15,952 nt of DNA from CAYRVF01 sp964427535. GTDB lineage: Bacteria > Chloroflexota > Ktedonobacteria > Ktedonobacterales > JADMIN01. The notes under the pieces were generated by a model that saw only the letters and a list, made by a program, of their open reading frames with translations, was not told the DNA's origin and did not search any database. Every line of letters begins with the position of its first letter. The first letter of the stretch is position 1. The DNA is taken from assembly GCA_964427535.1 (NCBI GenBank), contig CAYRVF010000117.1, positions 1-15,952 on the forward strand. The letters are read 5' to 3'. The position numbers and the translations under genes were made by a program. This document shows, piece after piece, positions 7,328-13,766 of this stretch.

Positions 7328-10300
7328 CTAATCTGACGGCCAGATGTCGGCCAGGTAGCGATTGGTGGCGGCGAGACCTGCGAGCCATACTTCGGCGTCG
7401 TCCTGGGTCGCGCCGGTGCGCTGGCGATACACCTCGCCGAGCGCCTGCCGTACTGCCGGAGCCATGCGCCCGGCATCGCCGCAGACGTAGACTACCGCGC
7501 CCTGCCGCAATAGCTCCCACACCGCATCGGCATGCGCCACGATCTCATGTTGCACATAGCGCTTCGGCTGCCCCTGCATTCGCGAGCAGGCCGGGTAGAG
7601 CGTCGTGATGCCCTCGCGCTCGAACGCGCGCAGCTCGTCCTCATAGAGGAAATCGTGCTCGGGCGAACGGAAACCCAAGAACAGCGCCGACGGCCCGACA
7701 GCCTCTCCCCGCGCCCCGATCGCAGCCCGCTCGCGGAGGAAGCCGCGGAACGGCGCGAGGCCCGTGCCCGCGCCAATCATCACGAGCGGCGTGGTCGCGT
7801 CGTCGGGCAGGCGGAAGCGCGTGCTTGGGATATGCACGAAGCCCACGATCTCGCTTCCCGGCTGCTGGCGTGCCAGATACGACGAGCAGACACCGGCGTA
7901 CTGTCCCTGCCCCGAACGCGACGGCCCTTCCGTCACGGCGACGGTGATGCTCGCCGTGCGCGGGTTCTCCAGCGGCGAGGACGAGATGGAGTAGTAGCGC
8001 GGCCGAATCGGCGCGAGCATCTCAAGATAGACGTTGAACGGCAGTTGCACCGAGGCGTAGCGCTCCAGCAGGTCGAGCACCGAGAGATGCGTCGCCAGCA
8101 CCTCCTCGCGGTAGCGGGCCGCGCCCTCCTCCTCGCTAGCGGCCAGGGCGAGCAGCGCACGCTTCTCCGGCGGGCACTCGGTGTGCGCGGCGAGGGTGGC
8201 GATCTGGGCGCGCGTCGCCACATCCTGCAGCTCCACGTACGATGTGAGCAGCGCGGAGAGCGAGATCGGCGCATCGACCGGCAGCGGCGACGCATTCGGG
8301 GCCGCGCTCTGGATGCGCAGCGTCACGTCCTCCGCGAAGCCGAAGCGCGCTGCGACTCGCCGGACCAGCTCGGCGTTGTTGCGCGGCAGAATGCCCAGGT
8401 GATCGCCCGCCATATAGCGGACACCCTCCGGAAGCGCGACCTCGATGTGGCGGGTGGAGCGTTCCGAGGGATTGGGGCCATCGCGGCGCTGTAGCTCGCG
8501 GTTGACGAGCACCGTCAGCGGCTGCGCGGCATACTCGGTAGCCACCGGCGCAGGAGTACTGGACGTGACCACCTCCACAGTGTAGCGTGGACCACGCGGA
8601 CCCTCCGGTACGGAATATGACAGCGCGAAGGTCGCGGCAAGGGACGCCCAGAGGGGCGCGTACCATGTACGGAACTGCCCGTCGAAGTCGTCACGGGCGT
8701 CGCCCTCGCCACGCGGATAGATTCGCGTCGCGCCGTGTATCTCGAGTTCGCGATCAAGCAGCGTCGGAATCGCCTGATACGTCGAGGCCCAGTCGCGATT
8801 GCCGCAGCCGAAGACGGTGTAGCGCACGCCCCGCAACGCGTCGGCGGCGATGCTCTCATCGCGCAGCCACGCGACGAATTTCTCGGCGTTGTCCGGCGGC
8901 GTGCCGTTATACGAGGCCGAGACGAGCACGACCGCACCGTCTCGCGGCAGCGCGCCCGCATCCGCATAGTCGTCCAGCGGAGCCAGTGTCGTCGCGAAGC
9001 CGTGCGCGGTGCCGTCCTCCGCGATGTCTCGCGCAAGGCCCTCCGCCGCGCCGAGGTTCGAGCCGTAGAGCACCAGCAGCGGCGTCCCGTGCGCGGCGAG
9101 GGCGGGCGCCGACTGCTGTGCAGGGTCCGGCTCGGCAGACTCGACGGCGGGCGCGGCGACGAGCGTGCGGGTGGTCCGCGGCCGCACCTGGATGGAGAAG
9201 TCGTCTGGCTTGAGGGTCAACGTCTCTTTCACCTTGAGCTGGTAGTCGTGCGGATCGAGCAGCTCGAAGCGCTGCAGCAGCATGCCGAGCACGAGCGTCG
9301 CCTCTTGCAGCGCGAACTGGCGTCCGATGCAGGCGCGCTGTCCGTTGCCGAACGGCTTGAACGCGTTGGGCGGCAGCGCTCGCTCGCGCTCCGGATCGAA
9401 GTGGTCGGGGTTGAACTCCTCCGCGTCGGCGCCCCAGATGGCAGGGTCGCGGTGCAGCATCGGAATCAGCACGACCAGCTCGCTCTCGCGATCGACGGCG
9501 TAGCGGTTGCCGATGACGGTCGGCTCGTAGGGCGAGAGCGCGAACGCGGGCGCCGTCGGCCACAGACGCAGCGTCTCGTTCAGAATCTGCCCGATATAGC
9601 GCAGCTTCGTCACCTGCGCGTATGTCGGCAGCGCGCGCGGGTCTGGGCCGAGCACACGGTCCACCTCGTCGTATGCCCTCGCCAGCACATCCGGGTGCTT
9701 GAGCAGGAAGTAGAGGGCGAAAGAGAGCAGGCCGCTCGTGGTCTCGTGCCCGGCGATGAGGAAAGTGATGATCTGATAGCGGACGTTGATGTCGTCGAGG
9801 CCCTCGCCGGTGTCCTTGTCGACGCCCGCGAGCATGTGGTCGAGCAGATCGTGCCTGCTGGCTGTGTCGCCGCTCGCGCGACGCTCGCGGATGATGCGGT
9901 CCACCAGCTCGTTCATTAGCGCGATGTCATCGTTCATCTGCTGGCGCGAGTGGACACGCAGCCGGTTCTGCACTGGCAGACGGTGAAGCTGCTCTAGCGA
10001 TTCGCCGAGCGCGCGCACCATCGCGACGATGAAGGGATGCGGCTCCTCGCGATAGAACGAGTTGAACCGGTAGTCGAAACCACACAGGCCGATGGTGTCG
10101 AGCGTGAGACGTGTCATGTCGGCGGGCACGTCGATCTCGTCGTCGGGATTCAGCCGCGCCCACTTCTGCGCGAGTTGTTCGGCGACATCGACCATCATCG
10201 GCATGTAGCCCTTCATGGCCTGCATACTGAAGCTCGGCAGCAAAATGTTATGCGCCTTCCGCCAGTTCGGCTCCTGCGTACGTGAGGTGAACAGTCCATC

Positions 10301-10570
10301 CCCGGAAAACGCCCGCACGTTGCGCAGCGGCCCCCAGACGAGCTTGTCAAACCGGCGCTCGTCGCTCAGCTCGTCGACGAGCGCGTAGTCCGAGACGACG
10401 ATGCTCTTGCGTCCGGGCAACTCCAGCTCGAAGATCGTGCCGTAGCGGCGCGCGAGGTCCATCATCCCCTGCACGGGGGCGTTCGCGTTCACGTCGAGCA
10501 GGTTCCCGAGCACTGGCAGTCCCGCTGGCCGGGGAATCGGTTGCAATGCGAGCTCAGAGTCGATTGCCAT
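7328..10570 (-). CDS. Self-sufficient cytochrome P450 / NADPH reductase fusion, CYP102 (P450-BM3-like) family
   Basis: This is a single-chain monooxygenase: an N-terminal heme P450 fused to an FMN/FAD diflavin reductase, with NADPH as donor and presumably fatty acids or similar amphiphiles as substrate. Numbered from the chosen ATG (1080 residues; BM3 has about 1049), the I-helix is AGHETTSG (273-280). The heme-binding loop is FGNGQRACIG with Cys414. A linker of about 30 residues precedes the FMN domain at about 496 (LVLYGSNLG, SASYNGTPPDN). The FAD motif RYYSISSS is at 858-865, the NADPH motif GAGTGLAPFRG at 933-943 and YVCGDAGRM at 1028-1036. The C-terminus is RYLADIW. Phe94 aligns with BM3 Phe87 and Arg54 with Arg47, but the BM3 Tyr51 position is Val58. 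An in-frame ATG at 10681 would add 37 residues. I reject it because it lies inside an operator; the start at 10570 has GGGAG 12 bases upstream and matches the family N-terminus. It has its own promoter with two operators; no regulator gene is in the window. Confidence 0.95.
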   Translation of the reverse strand: MAIDSELALQPIPRPAGLPVLGNLLDVNANAPVQGMMDLARRYGTIFELELPGRKSIVVSDYALVDELSDERRFDKLVWGPLRNVRAFSGDGLFTSRTQEPNWRKAHNILLPSFSMQAMKGYMPMMVDVAEQLAQKWARLNPDDEIDVPADMTRLTLDTIGLCGFDYRFNSFYREEPHPFIVAMVRALGESLEQLHRLPVQNRLRVHSRQQMNDDIALMNELVDRIIRERRASGDTASRHDLLDHMLAGVDKDTGEGLDDINVRYQIITFLIAGHETTSGLLSFALYFLLKHPDVLARAYDEVDRVLGPDPRALPTYAQVTKLRYIGQILNETLRLWPTAPAFALSPYEPTVIGNRYAVDRESELVVLIPMLHRDPAIWGADAEEFNPDHFDPERERALPPNAFKPFGNGQRACIGRQFALQEATLVLGMLLQRFELLDPHDYQLKVKETLTLKPDDFSIQVRPRTTRTLVAAPAVESAEPDPAQQSAPALAAHGTPLLVLYGSNLGAAEGLARDIAEDGTAHGFATTLAPLDDYADAGALPRDGAVVLVSASYNGTPPDNAEKFVAWLRDESIAADALRGVRYTVFGCGNRDWASTYQAIPTLLDRELEIHGATRIYPRGEGDARDDFDGQFRTWYAPLWASLAATFALSYSVPEGPRGPRYTVEVVTSSTPAPVATEYAAQPLTVLVNRELQRRDGPNPSERSTRHIEVALPEGVRYMAGDHLGILPRNNAELVRRVAARFGFAEDVTLRIQSAAPNASPLPVDAPISLSALLTSYVELQDVATRAQIATLAAHTECPPEKRALLALAASEEEGAARYREEVLATHLSVLDLLERYASVQLPFNVYLEMLAPIRPRYYSISSSPLENPRTASITVAVTEGPSRSGQGQYAGVCSSYLARQQPGSEIVGFVHIPSTRFRLPDDATTPLVMIGAGTGLAPFRGFLRERAAIGARGEAVGPSALFLGFRSPEHDFLYEDELRAFEREGITTLYPACSRMQGQPKRYVQHEIVAHADAVWELLRQGAVVYVCGDAGRMAPAVRQALGEVYRQRTGATQDDAEVWLAGLAATNRYLADIWPSD

Positions 10571-10663
10571 ACGTCGTTTGTTCTCCCTATGTCGATCAGT
10601 CCTGACGAATGTTCGGTAGACTTCTCGGTCGAGCCGCGTCATGCGCCCTTCCGCAGGCCATAA

Positions 10664-10685
10664 ATATGAGGTGCATCTCATGTTT
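10664..10685. promoter_or_regulatory. Operator O1 of the P450 promoter (downstream side)
   Basis: This is an inverted repeat ATGAG-N6-CTCAT with AT-rich shoulders, lying at the predicted transcription start. It matches operator O2 at almost every position (ATATGAGGTGxAxCTCATxTTT). The size and dyad shape fit a TetR-type repressor dimer. It overlaps the rejected upstream ATG. Confidence 0.7.
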
Positions 10686-10693
10686 CATACGAT

Positions 10694-10722
10694 AGTGTAG
10701 TGGTGGGGGTTGTTTCTGTCAA
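10694..10722 (-). promoter_or_regulatory. Sigma70-type promoter of the P450 fusion
   Basis: On the minus strand, a perfect TTGACA (10722-10717) is followed by exactly 17 bases and TACACT (10699-10694). Transcription would start near 10687, giving a leader of about 117 bases before the ATG at 10570. This is the best promoter match in the window. It is flanked on both sides by copies of the same inverted repeat. Confidence 0.75.
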
Positions 10723-10727
10723 GATGT

Positions 10728-10749
10728 ATATGAGGTGAAGCTCATATTT
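10728..10749. promoter_or_regulatory. Operator O2 of the P450 promoter (upstream side)
   Basis: This is an inverted repeat ATATGAG-N6-CTCATAT, ending five bases upstream of the -35 box. It has the same orientation as O1 with a centre-to-centre offset of exactly 64 bases, about six helical turns, so both sites face the same side of the DNA. Binding at both could allow cooperative or looping repression. Confidence 0.7.
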
Positions 10750-10777
10750 GGGAGCGAGAGCGGCCGCCAGGGAAGAC

Positions 10778-10797
10778 GGGCGGCGCACGCCTCGCCC
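10778..10797 (-). repeat. Dispersed palindromic repeat, type II, copy 2
   Basis: Read on the minus strand this is TGTAGG followed by GGCGAGGCGTGCGCCGCCC. It matches copy 1 (4359-4378) except in the right arm, so the palindrome is imperfect. It lies 74 bases after type I copy E in the minus direction. That is the same order, orientation and nearly the same spacing as A and copy 1. Confidence 0.7.
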
Positions 10798-10852
10798 CTA
10801 CAGGACGCCATCGGGTCCGCCCATGATAGGCGCGAACGGTCCTGCAGCGGCC

Positions 10853-10870
10853 CCTTCCCTCGAGGGAAGG
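10853..10870 (-). repeat. Dispersed palindromic repeat, type I, copy E
   Basis: This is a perfect 18-bp palindrome (CCTTCCCTC and complement) centred on TCGA. On the minus strand it is preceded by CCCCCCTACCT and followed by GGCCGCTGCA, matching the lead-in and tail of copy B. It lies just upstream of the DUF2630 gene. Confidence 0.75.
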
Positions 10871-10948
10871 AGGTAGGGGGGTAGGTTCCGTGTGCTATGC
10901 TTTCACAGGGCAAGGACACGTATTTCTCGCACCAGAGGAGGGGCCACT

Positions 10949-11194
10949 GTGCGCGATAGCGACATTCTGTCCACCATCACACAGATGATGGACGAAGAAC
11001 ATAACCTGCTGAGTGCTGCTGAGGCGGAGGGCGGCCTGGACGGAGAGCAGCAGGAGCGTATGCGGCAGCTCAAGGTGCAGCTCGATCAGTGCTGGGATCT
11101 GCTGCGCCAACGACGGGCGCGCCGCGAGTTCGGGCAGAATCCCGACGACGCCACCGTGCGCGACCCGTCGATTGTGGAGAACTACAAAGGGTAG
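10949..11194 (+). CDS. DUF2630 family small protein, function unknown
   Basis: This 81-residue soluble protein matches the DUF2630 pattern from memory: an N-terminal helix with DEEHNLLSA (about residues 15-23), a charged helix, then the family's hallmark LDQCWDLLRQRRARREFGQNPD (45-66) and a short acidic C-terminal tail. Charged alternating residues suggest a helical hairpin. The GTG start at 10949 is chosen over an in-frame ATG at 10892 because it has a near-perfect ribosome binding site (AGGAGG at 10936-10941, seven bases upstream), and the residues before it do not look like the family. I know of no established function. It is convergent with ptsI, with only 15 bases between the stop codons, so no separate terminator fits between them. 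Confidence 0.88.
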   Translation: MRDSDILSTITQMMDEEHNLLSAAEAEGGLDGEQQERMRQLKVQLDQCWDLLRQRRARREFGQNPDDATVRDPSIVENYKG

Positions 11195-11209
11195 GGCTGG
11201 CGCTGCCCG

Positions 11210-12988
11210 TCAGGCCAATTCGCGCGCGCCGACCAGCTCATTCGTGCTCGTGACGAGCAGGCGCTCTACCTCCTCGCCGGAGTTCAGCGCGAGGGCCTGC
11301 CGGGCGATCTCGCGGGCGCGGTCTATCGAGCATGCCCGCACCACCCGTTTCACGTCGAGCAGCGACGGCGCGTTCATGCTGAGCTCGTCGAGACCCAGGC
11401 CGAGCAGCAACGCGGTGGCACGTGGGTCACCCGCCATCTCGCCGCATATACCGATCGCGCGCCCGCGCTCGTGAGCGCCCGCGACGGCCCTCTCGATCGC
11501 CCGCAGCACCGCCGGGGCGAAGCTCGTGTAGAGGGGAGCCACGGCGCTGTTCATGCGGTCCACCGCGAGCACGTACTGGGTCAAGTCGTTGGTGCCGATG
11601 CTGAAGAAATCAGCGGCTGAGGCGAGGATGTCGGTCGTCAGGGCGGCGGCGGGCGTCTCTACCATCGCGCCGACCTCCGTCCGTGTAAGCGCCGTGATGC
11701 CTGCGATGCCCTCCCCGTCTAGCTCCCTCGCCACGCTGTTGAGCAGCGCTCGCGCCGTGACCAGCTCGTCCACCGAGTTGACCATCGGGAACATAATGCG
11801 CAGGTGTGCGCCGTCCGCGACGGCCCGCAGCAACGCCCGCAACTGGGTCTTGAAGACTGGCGCGAAGTGCGGCGCGAGACAGAGGCGCAGCCCGCGCAGC
11901 CCCAGGAAGGGATTCTCCTCGGGCGCCTGCGGCAGGTAAGGTATCGCCTTATCGCCGCCCACATCCAGCGTGCGCACGATGACGTACCCCTGCGGATACG
12001 CGCGCGCCGCCTCGGTGTACGCGGCCACCTGTTCATCCTCACTCGGCGCGGTCTGCCGGTCGAGGAAGAGGAACTCCGTGCGGAAGAGGCCCACACCCAC
12101 GGCGCCCAGCTCCGCGCCGCGCGGCGCCTCACGTGGATGTCCCAGATTCGCCAGCAGTTCCACATCGTGGCCGTCCGGCGTGCGCGCGGGCAACGACGCT
12201 AACTGGCCGAGCCGCGCCCGCTCGGCGCGGTAGCGCGCCTGCCGCTCGTTCCAGTCTTGGAGCGCAGTCGCATCCGGCGCGAGCTCGACCGTGCCATCCG
12301 AGCCGTCGATCGCGCCGAGCACTGGCGCGGTCCCCGCATCGCGCTGGCTCCGTACGGCGTCGACCACTCCGCGCACGCCGACCACGGCAGGCAGCCCGAG
12401 CTGACGCGCGAGAATCGCCGTATGTGCGGTCGGCCCGCCTTCCTCGGTCACGAAGCCGAGCACCACCGCGGGATCGAGTCCGGCGGTGTCCGACGGCAGC
12501 AGGTCACGCGCGACCACAATGCTCGGCCGGTCCAGCCGCTCGATGCCGCGCTGCCGCCCTTGCAGCACGGCGATGACGCGCGTGGCGACGTCTTCGAGGT
12601 CGGCGGCGCGTGCTCTGAGATATTCGTCGTCGATCGCGAGCAGCTGCTGGCGATACTCTTGCGCGGCTTCCCAGACAGCCTTCTCGGCCGTCTCGTGGCG
12701 CGCCGCGATGTGCTCGCGTATGCTGCCGAGCAGCTCCTCGTCTTCGAGCATCAGCAGATGGGCATCGAAGATGGCGGCTTCGTCTTCTCCGGCGCGGCGC
12801 GCGGTGGCCTCGCGTACCTCGGCGAGCTGCGCGCGTGCCTGGTCGAGCGCCCGGTCGAGGAGGCCGGTCTCCAGCGTTACCTCATCGGCGGAGATGGTGC
12901 GGGCGGGCAGATCAGCCGAGACCGGCAGATGCAGCGCTAGCGGGCCGATGGCGATGCCCGGCGAGGCGGCGATTCCATGCATGCGCAT
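11210..12988 (-). CDS. ptsI: Phosphoenolpyruvate-protein phosphotransferase, enzyme I of the PTS
   Basis: This cytoplasmic enzyme autophosphorylates from PEP and passes the phosphate to HPr. Its 592 residues have the full architecture: an N-terminal HPr-binding region starting with HGIAASPGIAIGP (4-16), the swivelling phosphohistidine domain with His189 in GGPTAHTAILARQLGLPAVVG, and a C-terminal PEP-binding barrel. The barrel shows FRTEFLFLD (302-310), TEVGAMVETP (437-446), the signature FFSIGTNDLTQYVLAVDR (461-478) and the catalytic Cys515 in GICGEMAGD. The start may be the ATG at 12988 or the one two codons later; neither has a clear ribosome binding site. A strong Shine-Dalgarno and six-codon reading frame lie just upstream. 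ptsH precedes it by 163 bases on the same strand. No EIIA, EIIB or EIIC gene is in the window. A nitrogen-PTS EI (PtsP) would carry a GAF domain, which is absent. Confidence 0.96.
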   Translation of the reverse strand: MRMHGIAASPGIAIGPLALHLPVSADLPARTISADEVTLETGLLDRALDQARAQLAEVREATARRAGEDEAAIFDAHLLMLEDEELLGSIREHIAARHETAEKAVWEAAQEYRQQLLAIDDEYLRARAADLEDVATRVIAVLQGRQRGIERLDRPSIVVARDLLPSDTAGLDPAVVLGFVTEEGGPTAHTAILARQLGLPAVVGVRGVVDAVRSQRDAGTAPVLGAIDGSDGTVELAPDATALQDWNERQARYRAERARLGQLASLPARTPDGHDVELLANLGHPREAPRGAELGAVGVGLFRTEFLFLDRQTAPSEDEQVAAYTEAARAYPQGYVIVRTLDVGGDKAIPYLPQAPEENPFLGLRGLRLCLAPHFAPVFKTQLRALLRAVADGAHLRIMFPMVNSVDELVTARALLNSVARELDGEGIAGITALTRTEVGAMVETPAAALTTDILASAADFFSIGTNDLTQYVLAVDRMNSAVAPLYTSFAPAVLRAIERAVAGAHERGRAIGICGEMAGDPRATALLLGLGLDELSMNAPSLLDVKRVVRACSIDRAREIARQALALNSGEEVERLLVTSTNELVGARELA

Positions 12989-13022
12989 CGTGTGCTGGCG
13001 CGGCGCGATCGCCCAGGCACGC

Positions 13023-13060
13023 TCAGGTGCGGACGGTTCTCACGGAGCGCGCCTCTCCTT
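13023..13060 (-). promoter_or_regulatory. Strong Shine-Dalgarno with six-codon leader frame before ptsI
   Basis: On the minus strand AAGGAG (13060-13055), within the purine run AAGAAAGGAGAGG, is followed 11 bases later by GTG (13043-13041). That GTG opens a six-codon frame ending in TGA at 13025-13023, 34 bases before the ptsI ATG. GGAG can also pair with the CTCC just before the GTG. It may be a leader peptide coupling translation to ptsI, or an unused ribosome binding site. Confidence 0.3.
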
Positions 13061-13151
13061 TCTTGCCGAGCTGCTCTCGTCCAGCGGGTGCCACGCCCGG
13101 TCTGGTTCCTGGAGAGTATGGGTGTGTCGTCCTCAGCAGAGAGAGCCAGGG

Positions 13152-13421
13152 TCATGCGTCGGCGGCGAAATCGCTCTCGACGAGCCGCACCAATGTGCGC
13201 ACGGCGTCGGCTTCGTCGTCGCCTTCCGCTGTGATGGTGAGCACAGTGTTCTGCCGCGCTCCCAGCGTCAGCACCTGCACGATGCTCTTGGCGTTCGCCG
13301 TCTTAGGACCCGCTTCCACCGAAATACGCGAGCCAAAGCGACTCGCCGTCTTGACGAAGAGCGCAGCCGGGCGGGCGTGCAACCCAACCTCGTGCGTGAT
13401 GGTGACCTGACCAGTCTGCAT
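13152..13421 (-). CDS. ptsH: Phosphocarrier protein HPr
   Basis: This small cytoplasmic phosphocarrier of the PTS takes phosphate from enzyme I on His15 and donates it to EIIA domains. Its 89 residues are normal for HPr. The active-site motif is VGLHARPAALF with His15 and Arg17. The regulatory serine is present as Ser46 in NAKSIVQVLTLGA, the position phosphorylated by HPr kinase in Gram-positive bacteria. Whether this organism has that kinase cannot be seen here. The ATG at 13421 has GAGG at 13430-13433, eight bases upstream, inside a longer purine run. ptsI follows on the same strand after 163 bases, so the two are probably co-transcribed. Confidence 0.95.
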   Translation of the reverse strand: MQTGQVTITHEVGLHARPAALFVKTASRFGSRISVEAGPKTANAKSIVQVLTLGARQNTVLTITAEGDDEADAVRTLVRLVESDFAADA

Positions 13422-13517
13422 GGGCCCTTCCTCTCCGGGGGATGAACAGCGTGGGTAGATCAGGTGGAAACGGCGTCCGCCTCAGCACGTCCTCATATTG
13501 TAGCGGTGATATGTGCC

Positions 13518-13547
13518 ATTGTACCCGCTGCGCTCTGAGGCGAGCAA
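13518..13547 (-). promoter_or_regulatory. Candidate promoter for ptsH-ptsI
   Basis: On the minus strand TTGCTC (13547-13542) is followed by an 18-base spacer and TACAAT (13523-13518). A second TACAAT occurs at 13502-13497 without a good -35 box. The -10 matches are good and the -35 is poor. The leader to the ptsH ATG would be about 90 bases. Confidence 0.45.
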
Positions 13548-13600
13548 GCGGAAGGATGCCACGCCCTGGCGACGCCTCAGGGCAGAACCGCTCCCCCAAC

Positions 13601-13620
13601 CTCCTCCCCTTAGGAGAGGG
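13601..13620 (+). repeat. Dispersed palindromic repeat, type I, copy F (degenerate)
   Basis: CTCCTCCCCTTAGGAGAGGG is an imperfect palindrome (CTCCT with AGGAG, 6-base loop). It is preceded by CTCCCCCAAC and followed by GGCACTATGGCAAGGGG, echoing the lead-in and tail of copies A and B. It is assigned to the family by resemblance. Confidence 0.55.
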
Positions 13621-13658
13621 GCACTATGGCAAGGGGACAGGCAAAGGAGATGCCAGGA

Positions 13659-13680
13659 TGTGCCTCGCCCGCCCCTGGCG
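13659..13680 (+). repeat. Dispersed palindromic repeat, type II, copy 3 (half element)
   Basis: TGCCTCGCCCGCCC at 13661-13674 matches the right half of type II copy 1 and what follows it, but the left arm is missing. It lies about 55 bases after type I copy F, so the same I-then-II order is kept. A 6-bp hairpin (GCCAGG 13652-13657 with CCTGGC 13674-13679) encloses it. Confidence 0.45.
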
Positions 13681-13728
13681 ACAACATGAGCACGTCGCAC
13701 TCCGCCACGAACGCCCAAATAGCGACCT

Positions 13729-13745
13729 CTTCCCTCCAACGGAAG
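13729..13745 (-). repeat. Dispersed palindromic repeat, type I, copy G (degenerate)
   Basis: CTTCC pairs with GGAAG around a 7-base loop. On the minus strand it is preceded by CCTCATCCCCTACACC, matching the lead-in of copies C and D, and followed by GGTCGCTAT. It lies about 20 bases past the stop of the DedA-family gene and may help terminate it. Confidence 0.5.
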
Positions 13746-13766
13746 GGTGTAGGGGATGAGGTCGGC

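Larger units (their letters stand above)
10571..10948. other. Divergent intergenic region between P450 fusion and DUF2630 gene
   Basis: The left half holds the P450 leader, promoter and two operators. The middle holds type II copy 2 and type I copy E. On the plus strand an extended -10-like TGCTATGCT (10893-10901) is the only promoter hint for the DUF2630 gene. It lacks a good -35 box, so it is weak. Confidence 0.5.
13422..13766. other. Repeat-bearing spacer between dedA-family gene and ptsH
   Basis: This 345-base gap holds the ptsH ribosome binding site and candidate promoter. It also holds a hairpin (GCCCTG 13563-13568 with CAGGGC 13578-13583, 9-base loop) and two type I repeats in opposite orientation (F and G) with a partial type II copy between them. 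I see no supported gene. Confidence 0.5.

Noticed and set aside
8735..9919. Plus-strand open frame of 394 codons opposite the P450 fusion
   Set aside because: It is antisense to conserved heme and FMN domains, and its composition is Arg/Glu/Val shadow type.
10571..10681. Longer P450 start at the ATG at 10681 (37 extra residues)
   Set aside because: That ATG is part of operator O1 and lies at the predicted transcription start. The extra residues are unlike the family N-terminus, and the ATG at 10570 has a ribosome binding site.
12937..13155. 72-codon minus-strand frame whose ATG overlaps the ptsH stop (ATGA)
   Set aside because: The overlap hints at coupling, but the product is Arg-rich with no domain and runs into the ptsI coding region in another frame.
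12486..13445. 319-codon plus-strand frame across ptsI and ptsH
   Set aside because: It is Ser/Arg-rich, antisense to two secure genes, and unsupported by any motif.
4281..13745. CRISPR array as the source of the repeated palindromes
   Set aside because: Copies are kilobases apart, in both orientations, and of variable length; there is no regular spacer pattern and no cas gene.
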